Source: Bacteroidota bacterium (GTDB lineage Bacteria; Bacteroidota; Bacteroidia; Chitinophagales; UBA2359). From it: DNA of 34,104 bases. Of the stretch, positions 15,303 through 23,002 are shown piece after piece (position 1 is the stretch's first letter; each line of letters opens with the position of its first letter). The notes beneath the pieces are model-generated. The model was not told the DNA's origin, did no database searches, and was given only the letters and a program-made list of their open reading frames with translations. The position numbers and the translations under genes are program-made. Where the stretch lies: positions 1 to 34,104 of the forward strand of contig JAHDBT010000016.1 in NCBI GenBank assembly GCA_020630215.1, given 5' to 3'.

Positions 15303-15727
15303 AAGCTGTTTTGTTCTTTTTCTTCAACAATAGCATTAATAGTTCCGTTTAAAGCTTTAGTCATATTCTTAAATCTTTTTTGCAGTATGATTAGTTCTTT
15401 TATTAAATTTTCGTCGGGTTTTGATTTAGCTATATTTTCAACTAAAACAACGTAATCATTAATAAATTGATTTATGTCCACTACTAAATTAATAGTGCCG
15501 CTTTCTGCGTCCACTACATACCTAGAAACGAATTTGAATTTAGTATCATTTTTGGTGTAAATGTAACTGCTTTTTTTTCCGTGCTTTATGTTTAGCCTGC
15601 AATTGTTGTGATCCTCATCATCAACCAACACACTTTGCAGAAATACAAACCTATCTGCCTTTTCTAAAAAAACGAATACATTTTGTGGTAAATCTTTTGC
15701 TTTTACTTCTTTAAATTTAGTTATCAT
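15299..15727 (-). CDS. Hypothetical 142-residue protein
   Basis: The N-terminal half looks beta-rich (NVFVFLEKADRFVFLQSVLV, then YIYTKNDTKFKFVSRYVV) and the C-terminal half is a long helix (FINDYVVLVENIAKSKPDENL onward). No membrane segment. It is separated by 6 bases from the gene upstream and overlaps the next by ATGA, so it belongs to one operon. No family was recognised. Confidence 0.6.
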   Translation of the reverse strand: MITKFKEVKAKDLPQNVFVFLEKADRFVFLQSVLVDDEDHNNCRLNIKHGKKSSYIYTKNDTKFKFVSRYVVDAESGTINLVVDINQFINDYVVLVENIAKSKPDENLIKELIILQKRFKNMTKALNGTINAIVEEKEQNSL

Positions 15728-15733
15728 TTTATC

Positions 15734-15970
15734 TTATTTTTCAATTATTTCAAACTTAATTTCTTTTGAATCATTAAAACGCCTACAAATCAAATAGTCG
15801 GGAATATCGGTTTTTGGTATATCGTTACAATGTTCCTTTACAAGCCTAAAAATTCGCCCAAATTCATTTCCTTTTTTCTGCTTTTTTTTTAGTGCTTTTA
15901 GCTCCTTTTCTGGAATGTCAATCTCTATAGTATTAACTACCACTTTGGGATAATAAACGGTTACTTTCAT
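15734..15970 (-). CDS. Hypothetical 78-residue protein
   Basis: A small protein with an N-terminal beta-like segment (MKVTVYYPKVVVNTIEIDIP), a lysine-rich middle and a final strand (EIKFEIIEK). The start overlaps the stop of the DUF2786-like gene by four bases, indicating coupling. No recognised domain. Its short, charged form is typical of phage accessory proteins. Confidence 0.6.
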   Translation of the reverse strand: MKVTVYYPKVVVNTIEIDIPEKELKALKKKQKKGNEFGRIFRLVKEHCNDIPKTDIPDYLICRRFNDSKEIKFEIIEK

Positions 15971-16497
15971 GCTATTTTTTTTTGAAAAGTTTTATCTGAT
16001 AAATTACGCTTTATTCTCATTGAGCGTTCTAATCTTTCGAGTTCTGAACAATTAGGTTTTTCATCAGATTTACTTGGCAACAATAAGCTATGTTTTGATA
16101 GGTATGCATAGTAAAAGTCATCTAACAAAATTTTCTTTTCAGCCTTGTAATTGTCCAAGTGGAAATCAATTAATTCTTTAGCTTGTATATACTGTGAATC
16201 TGTTAATTTAAAAAATATCTTTTTTTCTGACCTGATAGTTTCACAAGTCGTTGTATCACCATCGTCAATTAAGCCTAATATTTGTGTTATCAGTTCAAAG
16301 CTTTCACTTTGAGTATAAAAAAAAACCCGTTCCCGTTTTATTTCAGAAGAAAATTCTTCAAGACTTACATTATATTTTAACAGGAGTTTTTCTAGTAATA
16401 ATTTTGCGTTCTCCTTCTCTCCCTCTATACCCCTTTTTGTAAGTTCAATTATTTTTTCAATTTTAAGCCTTACAGAATCATCCATATTTTTTTTCAT
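15967..16497 (-). CDS. DUF2786-like protein, 176 residues
   Basis: Residues ~10-45 (KIEKIIELTKRGIEGEKENA, then LLLEKLLLKYNVSLEEF) resemble the DUF2786 helix-turn-helix-like unit common in phage and plasmid accessory proteins, in which clustered residues lead to a Lys-Tyr-x-(V/I) end. The rest is helical, with an arginine-rich C-terminus. Function of this family is not established. Its stop overlaps the next gene. Upstream lies a terminator-like hairpin that may regulate read-through from the 16570 gene. Confidence 0.65.
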   Translation of the reverse strand: MKKNMDDSVRLKIEKIIELTKRGIEGEKENAKLLLEKLLLKYNVSLEEFSSEIKRERVFFYTQSESFELITQILGLIDDGDTTTCETIRSEKKIFFKLTDSQYIQAKELIDFHLDNYKAEKKILLDDFYYAYLSKHSLLLPSKSDEKPNCSELERLERSMRIKRNLSDKTFQKKIA

Positions 16498-16514
16498 TTT
16501 AAAGTTAAAAAAAA

Positions 16515-16538
16515 CCGCACCTACCTAAGTAAATGCGG
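16515..16538 (-). terminator. Hairpin with T-run between the 16570 and 16497 genes
   Basis: On the minus strand, CCGCA and TGCGG form a short GC-rich stem directly followed by eight or more T residues. It lies within the leftward early set, so it may attenuate expression rather than end the operon. Confidence 0.6.
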
Positions 16539-16569
16539 CAAATTTTACTAAACCCAAACAACTAATTTA

Positions 16570-16923
16570 TTACTTTTTATTAGGATTGACATGAAACGAC
16601 TTAGGCGGTGTTAACCTTGACCGTTGATGCTGAAAGTGAATTAAAAAATCGTAAAATTTATCTTCCAGTAGTCGAATTGATTTTTTTTCTTCTTTAAGAA
16701 TCTCGGATTTTATTTGATTAAAAACCTTTGGATTAAGTCCCTTGTAAACCATTTCCCACTCACCAGTATCATGATTTTTAATTGCCAATGATTTTTTCAT
16801 CTTCAAGTTATGCAAACTTGACTTTGCATCATCAAGAAGCTTTTTCACATCTAACAAATCTAAATTAATTTTAAGGTATTTGTTTTCAATTTTGACTACC
16901 TTGCTGTTATCATTTTTACACAT
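16570..16923 (-). CDS. Hypothetical 117-residue charged helical protein
   Basis: Mostly helical and lysine-rich, with two likely coiled segments (LDLLDVKKLLDDAKSSLHNL and IKSEILKEEKKSIRLLEDKF). It has a single cysteine near the N-terminus and a basic tail. No membrane segment. Second gene left of the cro-like regulator, bounded by hairpins on both sides, so probably early and separately tuned. No family was recognised. Confidence 0.6.
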   Translation of the reverse strand: MCKNDNSKVVKIENKYLKINLDLLDVKKLLDDAKSSLHNLKMKKSLAIKNHDTGEWEMVYKGLNPKVFNQIKSEILKEEKKSIRLLEDKFYDFLIHFQHQRSRLTPPKSFHVNPNKK

Positions 16924-16979
16924 ATAAACTAGTATTTTTAAAAGGTTGTTTAATCGTTTTATTTCTTTTTAGTGAATCA

Positions 16980-17006
16980 GGCGGTGCATATTCAGCATAC
17001 ACCGCC
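16980..17006 (-). other. Stem-loop GGCGGTG/CACCGCC
   Basis: A perfect 7-bp GC-rich stem that stands out in this AT-rich DNA, 57 bases upstream of the 16923 start. No T-run follows. Together with the stems at 17022-17039 and 17059-17088 it makes three consecutive hairpins in one leader. Confidence 0.5.
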
Positions 17007-17021
17007 CTTAATCACTCCTTA

Positions 17022-17039
17022 CAGATGTTCCCATATCTG
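17022..17039 (-). other. Short stem-loop CAGAT/ATCTG
   Basis: A 5-bp stem with an 8-base loop between two larger hairpins. Weak alone, it is listed because the three hairpins together could form a structured leader or a small RNA. Confidence 0.3.
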
Positions 17040-17058
17040 CAAATTTTGTTTTTAAAAA

Positions 17059-17088
17059 GTAGCACAGCTAGTAAACAAGCTGCGCTAC
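17059..17088 (-). terminator. Terminator after the cro-like gene
   Basis: GTAGCACAGCT and AGCTGCGCTAC pair with one mismatch around an eight-base loop. On the minus strand a TTTTT run follows directly. It would limit leftward transcription from the cro-like promoter, so downstream early genes may need read-through or antitermination. Confidence 0.7.
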
Positions 17089-17155
17089 CTATGAAGAGTT
17101 CCGAATAACTAAATAAAAAAATGTGCTTTAAAAGTTTGACTAACCCAAACGTTTT

Positions 17156-17374
17156 TTATTGTTCTAATTTGTTAATTCTATTTTTCAATGTGTCATTTTG
17201 TTGCTTTCTATCTTCAAATAAATCTAAAAAAGCAGTTGTTACATTTTCATTTTTAGAATCACCTTTTAAAACTTTATGTATGTACCTAGTAGAAAAGTTC
17301 AACTTAGTAGCTACTAAACCAATATCGCCTCTACGTTTTTTTTCTTTAATGTATGCCAATAAGTCAATTTCCAT
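17156..17374 (-). CDS. Small cro-like DNA-binding protein, 72 residues
   Basis: A compact basic N-terminal domain (IKEKKRRGDIGLVATKLNFS, then TRYIHKVLKGDSKNENV) has the length and pattern of a short HTH. A C-terminal helix (residues ~50-72) looks like a coiled-coil segment. It is divergent from the cI-like gene at 17506, with phased repeats between them, the arrangement of a lysogeny switch. The assignment as cro rests on context and size. Confidence 0.65.
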   Translation of the reverse strand: MEIDLLAYIKEKKRRGDIGLVATKLNFSTRYIHKVLKGDSKNENVTTAFLDLFEDRKQQNDTLKNRINKLEQ

Positions 17375-17403
17375 TTTTAACTTTAGCTTTTATTTTTGTA
17401 TTT

Positions 17404-17486
17404 TGTTCGCTGTTTGTTCCTTTTCTGTTCGCAAATATCGGACGGAATGGCGGAAAAAGCAAATATTTTGGAAATAAAATTTCCGC
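17404..17486. promoter_or_regulatory. Operator region of the divergent regulator pair
   Basis: TGTTC motifs start at 17404, 17415 and 17426, exactly one helical turn (11 bases) apart. GCGGAAA (17450-17456) and TTTCCGC (17480-17486) form an inverted repeat. For the cro-like gene, -33 TTTG (17460-17463) and -7 GATATTTG (17432-17439, one mismatch to TAnnTTTG) are 20 bases apart, so these repeats overlap the promoter and its start. Confidence 0.6.
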
Positions 17487-17505
17487 ACATTAATACATTT
17501 TTTTA

Positions 17506-17931
17506 ATGATAGATTATACTGCGAAGAATATCAAGTACTTAATGACTAAAGGAGCTATTCATTACGAATCGCATTTTGGAGTAAAAAAAACCACTATAAT
17601 TAGTTACCGTGAAGGAAAAACTGATCCACCAGTAAATGTTATTCTTAATATTTGCAAACATTTTGCTATTACACCAGATCATTTAATCTTATTAGATATT
17701 GAAAAAGAGGGCGGACTAGATGCTATTAAAGAAAAATATTTAAAGGGAAATGTTAAAATATTAATAGGGGATAAAAAAACAGACTCATGCAACTGTGCAT
17801 CATCAGAAGCATTAATAATGTGCAAAAAATTAAATACATTTCTTGAAAAAGAAAACAGCCGCTTAGAGGCAAGAATAAAGGAACTGGAAAGTATTACTAC
17901 AGTTCCAAAAACTAATAAACAAATTAAATAA
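17506..17931 (+). CDS. cI-like HTH repressor with C-terminal coiled coil
   Basis: 141 residues. Residues ~5-62 form an Xre-type HTH (HYESHFGVKKTTIISYREGK, then PPVNVILNICKHFAITPDHL). The C-terminal ~45 residues are a probable coiled coil (KKLNTFLEKENSRLEARIKE), suggesting dimerisation. There is no LexA/S24-type peptidase domain, so induction would not be by RecA-stimulated self-cleavage. It is divergent from the cro-like gene. The two genes that follow may be expressed with it in the lysogen. Confidence 0.75.
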   Translation: MIDYTAKNIKYLMTKGAIHYESHFGVKKTTIISYREGKTDPPVNVILNICKHFAITPDHLILLDIEKEGGLDAIKEKYLKGNVKILIGDKKTDSCNCASSEALIMCKKLNTFLEKENSRLEARIKELESITTVPKTNKQIK

Positions 17932-17951
17932 TTACTAAAATTAAAACAGGC

Positions 17952-18185
17952 ATGAAATCAAAAGGCACTGCTTATATACTCTGCATAATTGGCTTTTTTG
18001 GCATAGCAGGGTTACAACATTTTTACTTAGGCAAAATATTAAAAGGTTTACTATGGTTTTTTACACTTGGCTTTTTTGGCTTAGGTACAATTATCGACCT
18101 TTTTACAATGGGTTCGCAAGTTGACAATTACAACACTAAAAAAGAGCTAGAAACAATAAGAGCAAATGCATTAGCGAATAAATAA
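17952..18185 (+). CDS. TM2-domain membrane protein, 77 residues
   Basis: Carries the TM2 pattern: an N-terminal helix (AYILCIIGFFGIAGLQHFYL), then GKILKGLLWFFTLGFFGLG, with a conserved G..HFYLG turn and an acidic IDLF end. Family function is not well defined. It follows the cI-like gene by 20 bases and precedes a secreted protein, so it may alter the envelope of the lysogen, for example as superinfection exclusion. That role is inferred. Confidence 0.8.
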   Translation: MKSKGTAYILCIIGFFGIAGLQHFYLGKILKGLLWFFTLGFFGLGTIIDLFTMGSQVDNYNTKKELETIRANALANK

Positions 18186-18195
18186 ATATACCATC

Positions 18196-19341
18196 ATGAA
18201 AAAAGTACCACAAATTATACTTTTACTGCTTGTTCTACATAATTACACAGTAGCACAACAATCAACTATTGATGTAGCTGATTTAACCTTAAAAATTGGC
18301 ACTAACTCAACTGAAGAATTTTATTATGGTTTTGAGGAAGGAGATAAAATCGTGTTTTCTTTTGAAGAAAATAACGGTAAAGAATTAAAAGAGGTGGAAA
18401 TAATAGAATATCCTAAAACAGTTAAATTTTCGGATTATGAAACTAGTAAAATAGAAAATAAAACCTTAGCAGTTAACAAAAAATCGGTTTACAAATTTAG
18501 GTTTAAAAACAAGCACAAATTAAAAGGTAGAGTTTGCAAAGTTAAAATTCAGCGCATACCTGGCACCGAAGCAACCGCAAATTTTGATACTAGTATAAAA
18601 TGGGTAACAGAGCAAGATACTACTTGGAATATTTACACTAAAAAAGTAGTAGTAGGGCATGATACTATTTATACAAAAAAAACTAAAAAGGTACTTGCTT
18701 CAAAAGAAATAGTTGAGGAAATGATTTTTAATAAAGCAGAAGAAGTAGCAGCATTTACCAGTATAAATAGTACTAAAAAAGCAATTCCTGTAACGTTACC
18801 GCAAAGCGTTAAATCTAAATACGAATCTAAAAAGATAGTATCGTGGTTTTATTGGGTTTGTGTAAAAAAAGAATCAAATCAAGCTTGGGCAAAAAATAAA
18901 AAAGCAATAGTAAATATCGCTAAATTTGGAGGAGCTATATATTCTGGAGGTACAGCAGGAGCAGCCGCAGGAGCAGCAACAGATATTGTTTTACCAGAAG
19001 GAAAAGAAACTATAAGTTATGCATTAACAGACTATAAAAATGCACAACTTTTTTTAGCAAATCAAAAATATGCTGCTATTGATTATGGAACAGGCACAGC
19101 AAACTATTTTATTGTAAAGGATAGGCCACAAGGCACTTATTACGTTTTGCTTTACAACGATAACTTTATGACGAAAGTACATGTAGATGTTAAAGTAATG
19201 GCACTTGTAGAACACAAAATCTACAAAGACGAAGAATATACCGATATGGACATTAAGCCAGTATACGAGGAGAAAATAATGAAAGAGCCTAAAATTAATA
19301 CTCGTAAGTTTGCGGTAACTTCGGATTATAAAGGGAAGTAA
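18196..19341 (+). CDS. Secreted or periplasmic protein of unknown function, 381 residues
   Basis: A signal peptide is clear (MKKVPQIILLLLVLHNYTVA, then QQ). The N-terminal domain (~21-140) looks beta-rich. Later residues contain a Gly/Ala-rich hydrophobic stretch (~250-270, FGGAIYSGGTAGAAAGAATD) and a C-terminal beta-like domain (TYYVLLYNDNFMTKVHVDVK). It starts 10 bases after the TM2 gene and ends at a terminator. I recall similar secreted proteins in Bacteroidota but no named family. Position behind the repressor suggests lysogenic conversion. Confidence 0.7.
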   Translation: MKKVPQIILLLLVLHNYTVAQQSTIDVADLTLKIGTNSTEEFYYGFEEGDKIVFSFEENNGKELKEVEIIEYPKTVKFSDYETSKIENKTLAVNKKSVYKFRFKNKHKLKGRVCKVKIQRIPGTEATANFDTSIKWVTEQDTTWNIYTKKVVVGHDTIYTKKTKKVLASKEIVEEMIFNKAEEVAAFTSINSTKKAIPVTLPQSVKSKYESKKIVSWFYWVCVKKESNQAWAKNKKAIVNIAKFGGAIYSGGTAGAAAGAATDIVLPEGKETISYALTDYKNAQLFLANQKYAAIDYGTGTANYFIVKDRPQGTYYVLLYNDNFMTKVHVDVKVMALVEHKIYKDEEYTDMDIKPVYEEKIMKEPKINTRKFAVTSDYKGK

Positions 19342-19348
19342 CAAAAAC

Positions 19349-19388
19349 CCCTCATAGGCTATACACTAAGCTTATGAGGGATTTTTTA
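19349..19388 (+). terminator. Terminator closing the repressor operon
   Basis: CCCTCATA and TATGAGGG form an 8-bp stem followed by a T-run, seven bases after the stop of the 18196 gene. Confidence 0.85.
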
Positions 19389-19414
19389 TTACACATAATG
19401 TATAATTAAAAACA

Positions 19415-19446
19415 GCCCTTAAAAAGCGAAAAACTTAATAAGGGCC
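19415..19446 (-). terminator. Terminator of the two-gene leftward set
   Basis: GCCCTTA and TAAGGGC pair around a 17-base loop. On the minus strand the T-rich TGTTTTTAATT follows. It faces the terminator at 19349, insulating convergent transcripts. Confidence 0.65.
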
Positions 19447-19468
19447 GTTGTACTAAAAACAAATATAA

Positions 19469-19660
19469 TTACGAAAATAAAGCTTGATGTTTTGGTACAT
19501 CTCGAATGCGGTTTGTAAGGCGTTTTTTAGGTGCAATTTTTAGTAACATTGCACTACGCCAGCGGTTAATTGCATCCCTTTTTTCAAAAGTCTTGTAATC
19601 TGCTATAAAATCGCAGAAGTATGATAAAAACGGGTAATCAATGTAAAAAGGATTAAACAT
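19469..19660 (-). CDS. Hypothetical 63-residue basic protein
   Basis: The start codon overlaps the preceding stop by one base (TAATG), a reinitiation arrangement. Aromatic-rich N-terminus (MFNPFYIDYPFLSYFCDFI) and an arginine/lysine-rich C-terminal half (RWRSAMLLKIAPKKRLTNRI). Possibly a small nucleic-acid-binding or membrane-associated protein. No family was recognised; coupling to the upstream gene is the main support. Confidence 0.55.
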   Translation of the reverse strand: MFNPFYIDYPFLSYFCDFIADYKTFEKRDAINRWRSAMLLKIAPKKRLTNRIRDVPKHQALFS

Positions 19661-19968
19661 TAAGCCGTTTCTTTTTCTTTTTCTTCAACTTTTAATGGTT
19701 CAACAAAAGCGGAAATAATTTCGTAATGATCACCTACAGTTCTACCCAGTGTAACAGCCTCATAACTTCCAGCTTCCAAAAGCATATTAAATACTGAACG
19801 TGCTGTATTTTCATCATCGAAATAATTAATTTTTTCCTCACCATCTTTTTTTACACGTACAAACATATTAGCTTTTTGACCTGTATTGTACCTGCTATTG
19901 GTGAAAAAGTAACAATATAAAAAGCCCATTAAAAGCCCTAGTAAATATGTTTTAGTTGATTTTTTCAT
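19660..19968 (-). CDS. Small membrane-anchored protein, 102 residues
   Basis: One N-terminal hydrophobic segment (residues ~7-22, TYLLGLLMGFLYCYFF) with positive residues before it, followed by a soluble domain of ~70 residues (NMFVRVKKDGEEKINYFDDE onward) and an acidic, lysine-containing tail. It could be anchored facing the periplasm or the cytoplasm. First of two coupled genes. No family was recognised. Confidence 0.65.
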   Translation of the reverse strand: MKKSTKTYLLGLLMGFLYCYFFTNSRYNTGQKANMFVRVKKDGEEKINYFDDENTARSVFNMLLEAGSYEAVTLGRTVGDHYEIISAFVEPLKVEEKEKETA

Positions 19969-20019
19969 AATAATTTATTGATTTTAATAATTATTTTTAA
20001 TTAAAAAAACTAAAAAAAA

Positions 20020-20098
20020 TAGCCTAAACGCTGTAAAACATTGTCTTCGGTTCGCCGATGCAGCACATTAACACAAGCTTTACAGCGTTTTTAGGCTA
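20020..20098 (-). terminator. Large stem-loop terminator with inner hairpin
   Basis: TAGCCTAAACGCTGTAAA (20020-20037) pairs with TTTACAGCG and TAGGCTA at 20079-20098, with a small bulge. The loop contains a second stem, TCGG-TTCG-CCGA (20047-20058). On the minus strand a long T-run follows, directly after the stop of the 20111 gene. The size and nested stem are more than a terminator needs. Confidence 0.75.
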
Positions 20099-20110
20099 AA
20101 ATTGTTAGCA

Positions 20111-21412
20111 TTAACTTTGTAAAGAAACAATTCTATCAATCAACTCTTTTACATAAGTAGCCACTTTTGCGCCTGTATAATAGTTTTTGCCCTCTACATT
20201 TACCGTTTCCTCTTTTAATACATCCTTTAGCGTATCTACTGTACACTTACCGCCAGTTTCAATTGCTTGATTGATAGATGCTAGTTTTACGTGTAAATCC
20301 TGTACGTTTCTTGCTGCGTTTGGATATATTTTTTCGTTGTAAACTACTGTCCAATTATCATTAATTTTTCGCAGTATGGTAATACCACGTCCTACTACAG
20401 GTTTATCATCTTCTCCTTTTTCTATTTGCCCGTATGCAGCGGCAATATTTATTCCATTTGCCAAGAGTGAATATTTTACGCTCACACCATTTTCTGTATC
20501 GTTTACGTATTTTATCAATGTTTCAATATTATCATCACTAACGCCAAACATGCGAATTTTGTACCTTTTGCTGAGTTCTTCAAAAACATCAGAATATAAG
20601 CCTAATTCACTACCACAAACAGGCGTATAAGCAGCAGGAAAGAAAATAAAAATAAGAAACTCGCTAACAGCCATGTCCTGAAATGGTGCTACTAATTGCA
20701 TTTCGTCATCACCTGTTACAGCCGCTTTATACTTTTGTTCTTCGCCTTTTTTTTCTTGCTTCGGTTCATCAGTTTTTTTTCGCTTTGAGTTTGGCAAAAT
20801 AAAATCATCATCAGTAATTGTTTTAACAATATTAGCAACGTTGCCAAATTGATAAAAATCAATAATTTGCATTTTCCCTTTCTGGAAAAGAAAAACTTTG
20901 GGAACCGTTGGCATATTTTCAGGCTTAAAAAATTCAAGCTCGGATAATACAGAAATAGAAGGGCCATCCATGGCCACGACTTTCAATTTCCCGTTTTCAT
21001 AATCATTAACTTGTTCTGCAACTTTGTAAAGATATGGCATTAGCCATTTACACCCCTCGCAGTTTTTTTGCAATACCACCAACATAAAAGTATTTTCTTT
21101 AAATTTTGGTGAATTATAATATTGCTCGAAAGCACTAAGCTTTATAAAAAAATCTTGCAACTCAAACGGAACGGTAGCCCATCCATTTTCGACACATTTT
21201 TTAGTGTACTGGTAATCACTTGCACTAATTTCAGTAGCTTTTTTTGGTAGTGCTGCACCAATCACCTTATCAGAAAAAGTATTATCACTATTTACCTGAA
21301 AAACTTGTTGAACTTTATCGTTTTTTTTTGCAAAAAACAAGGTTTTTTTTTCATCGTTTAATTGATAATAAATAGTTTTTGATTTATTATTCACTGCAAT
21401 TTCCATAAACAA
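20111..21412 (-). CDS. Thioredoxin-peroxiredoxin fusion protein, 433 residues
   Basis: Residues ~95-205 look like a thioredoxin fold with CEGC active site (Cys118, Cys121) and the cis-Pro region MPTVPK (~168-172). A charged linker follows, then an AhpC/TSA-type peroxiredoxin (~235-400) with AYTPVCGSE, peroxidatic Cys266, and a possible resolving Cys390. There is no signal peptide, so it acts in the cytoplasm. The start could be Met1 or Met3. It ends the operon containing the packaging-type ATPase, three bases downstream of that gene. It may reduce peroxides using its own thioredoxin domain, or manage disulfides of the cysteine-rich virion proteins. Confidence 0.8.
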   Translation of the reverse strand: MFMEIAVNNKSKTIYYQLNDEKKTLFFAKKNDKVQQVFQVNSDNTFSDKVIGAALPKKATEISASDYQYTKKCVENGWATVPFELQDFFIKLSAFEQYYNSPKFKENTFMLVVLQKNCEGCKWLMPYLYKVAEQVNDYENGKLKVVAMDGPSISVLSELEFFKPENMPTVPKVFLFQKGKMQIIDFYQFGNVANIVKTITDDDFILPNSKRKKTDEPKQEKKGEEQKYKAAVTGDDEMQLVAPFQDMAVSEFLIFIFFPAAYTPVCGSELGLYSDVFEELSKRYKIRMFGVSDDNIETLIKYVNDTENGVSVKYSLLANGINIAAAYGQIEKGEDDKPVVGRGITILRKINDNWTVVYNEKIYPNAARNVQDLHVKLASINQAIETGGKCTVDTLKDVLKEETVNVEGKNYYTGAKVATYVKELIDRIVSLQS

Positions 21413-21415
21413 TTT

Positions 21416-22030
21416 TCATTTTATGATAAAAAATTTATAATCTTCTTTTTGGTAGTTGTTTAGTAGGTTTAGTGCTGCGGTTTTATATTTTTTTCTAAAT
21501 GCATTTGGCAATCTTAATGTTTGTTGCTCGATGTTGTCTTTCGTTTTGAATAAAATTAAAACTTGTACTTTTGATAAAAACCCTTTTGGCACATCTTCCA
21601 TCGAGTGCGCTTGCACAATTAGATCGTAATTAGATTGTTTTGGATCAATAATTAGTTTTTTGAGATTCTTCGACATTTTGCCTGTATGCCAGGAGGTAAA
21701 GTCATCTAAAATTATTAAGCCGCTATTAGTCCCCATTTGGTCAAAATCTCGCAAGATAATTTCGAGCATTACATCCGTATCATCATAATAACAGAAAGCA
21801 GGGCCTAACAAGTCCTTACGCCTGCACCATGCTGCTAACTGTGTTATTTTTATTTTTTGGATGTGCTTGTAATCGGGGTGGTTTTTATGATGAAGAATTA
21901 ATATTTTCCGTTCCAAATTAATATAAGGAAGTACTATTTTATTAAGGGAGAAATAAGTTTTTCCCATGCCCTGTTCTCCCACAATTACAGTATTGAAATT
22001 ATCAATACCTTGTTCTTTTTTTTCGGACAT
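21416..22030 (-). CDS. Small P-loop ATPase, candidate genome-packaging ATPase
   Basis: 204 residues. Walker A is GEQGMGKT (18-25), Walker B is LIILDD (105-110), and a polar sensor-like QAHS follows at ~140-143. The size and layout, with one compact ATPase core and little else, fit the FtsK/HerA-like packaging ATPases of tailless membrane-containing viruses and the related Zot-type ATPases. No nuclease domain of a terminase is present. It lies between a 321-residue acidic protein and the Trx-Prx fusion. It could instead assist conjugation-like or filamentous export, but no relaxase or Rep protein is seen. Confidence 0.7.
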   Translation of the reverse strand: MSEKKEQGIDNFNTVIVGEQGMGKTYFSLNKIVLPYINLERKILILHHKNHPDYKHIQKIKITQLAAWCRRKDLLGPAFCYYDDTDVMLEIILRDFDQMGTNSGLIILDDFTSWHTGKMSKNLKKLIIDPKQSNYDLIVQAHSMEDVPKGFLSKVQVLILFKTKDNIEQQTLRLPNAFRKKYKTAALNLLNNYQKEDYKFFIIK

Positions 22031-22036
22031 AAAAGC

Positions 22037-23002
22037 TTAGATTATATCAGATAGTTTTTCCTCGAAATAAGCAATTAATCTACTTCCAACTGTACCAATT
22101 AAAACAGGTGTCAAATAAATAAGCCGTTTAAAATTTGCCAGCTTCACATTAAAAAAACGAGAACCGCCTTCTGTGAGGTGGTTTTCAGCGAACCAATCAA
22201 TTTCTTTTTCAAAATCTTCTCTTATACCGTCTATTTCTTCCTGTGATAAGGGAAGTATTTCTTTTTTATAGTATTGGTAGTCGTCTAATTTTTTATGAGT
22301 TTTCTTTTTTATTTTATCAGTAATTGCCGCTTTTAGTCCTTCATCTTGGATTTTATCAAAATTCAGAACCATCACGTCTATTTCGTTGAAAAACAGCTTG
22401 CGATATAGCCAAGCGTATAATTTATTGTTAAGGTCGGAATAAGCCGACATAAACAAATTACCAGCTAATTGTTTGTTTAAATCTGTAAATTCTGGATGGT
22501 TTTTTATGGCATCATCAATATCAGTTTCATCATCGAGATCCGTTTGTTCATCTGCTTCAATTTCATCATTTTCAGCGGCAACACCTGGACTATCGGATTC
22601 ATCAGCATAATCATCTATCATACTATTATCCTCTTTTAAATCGCTCAAATCGTCCTCTCTTAATAGCTCTACTTCAGTATCTAATACTTGCGCCTGTACT
22701 TCTCTTTTTCGAGGTGCTGTAATATCATCAAAAAAAGCTTTTTGATTATCTAAAAAATCCAAATCATCCTGATTAACACCATTAGATACATTGCTTTTTT
22801 GAGGGAGGGCTTTTTTTGTTTTTTTAGCGGTAATAGGAGAGGGCTTAATTAACTTGTTAACCTCTGTTAAATCCTTTTTATATTGACGCTCACCTAATGA
22901 GTATTTTTTTTTGTACTCACTATAAGAAGGCTTTTTATTGTTTTTTTCAATTTGTTCTTCAAGCCAATCTAAGCGTATTTTTTTTGCTAAGTGTTTAGCC
23001 AT
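22037..23002 (-). CDS. Hypothetical 321-residue protein upstream of the ATPase
   Basis: Basic N-terminus (IRLDWLEEQIEKNNKKPSYS), a long acidic, probably disordered middle (~125-180, with DDETDIDD), and a helical C-terminal domain with a possible membrane-associated end (LIYLTPVLIGTVGSRLIAYF). It ends 6 bases before the ATPase and overlaps its upstream neighbour by 8 bases, so probably works with the ATPase. The region ~185-215 (MSAYSDLNNKLYAWLYRKLF) looks amphipathic. No family was recognised. Confidence 0.65.
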   Translation of the reverse strand: MAKHLAKKIRLDWLEEQIEKNNKKPSYSEYKKKYSLGERQYKKDLTEVNKLIKPSPITAKKTKKALPQKSNVSNGVNQDDLDFLDNQKAFFDDITAPRKREVQAQVLDTEVELLREDDLSDLKEDNSMIDDYADESDSPGVAAENDEIEADEQTDLDDETDIDDAIKNHPEFTDLNKQLAGNLFMSAYSDLNNKLYAWLYRKLFFNEIDVMVLNFDKIQDEGLKAAITDKIKKKTHKKLDDYQYYKKEILPLSQEEIDGIREDFEKEIDWFAENHLTEGGSRFFNVKLANFKRLIYLTPVLIGTVGSRLIAYFEEKLSDII

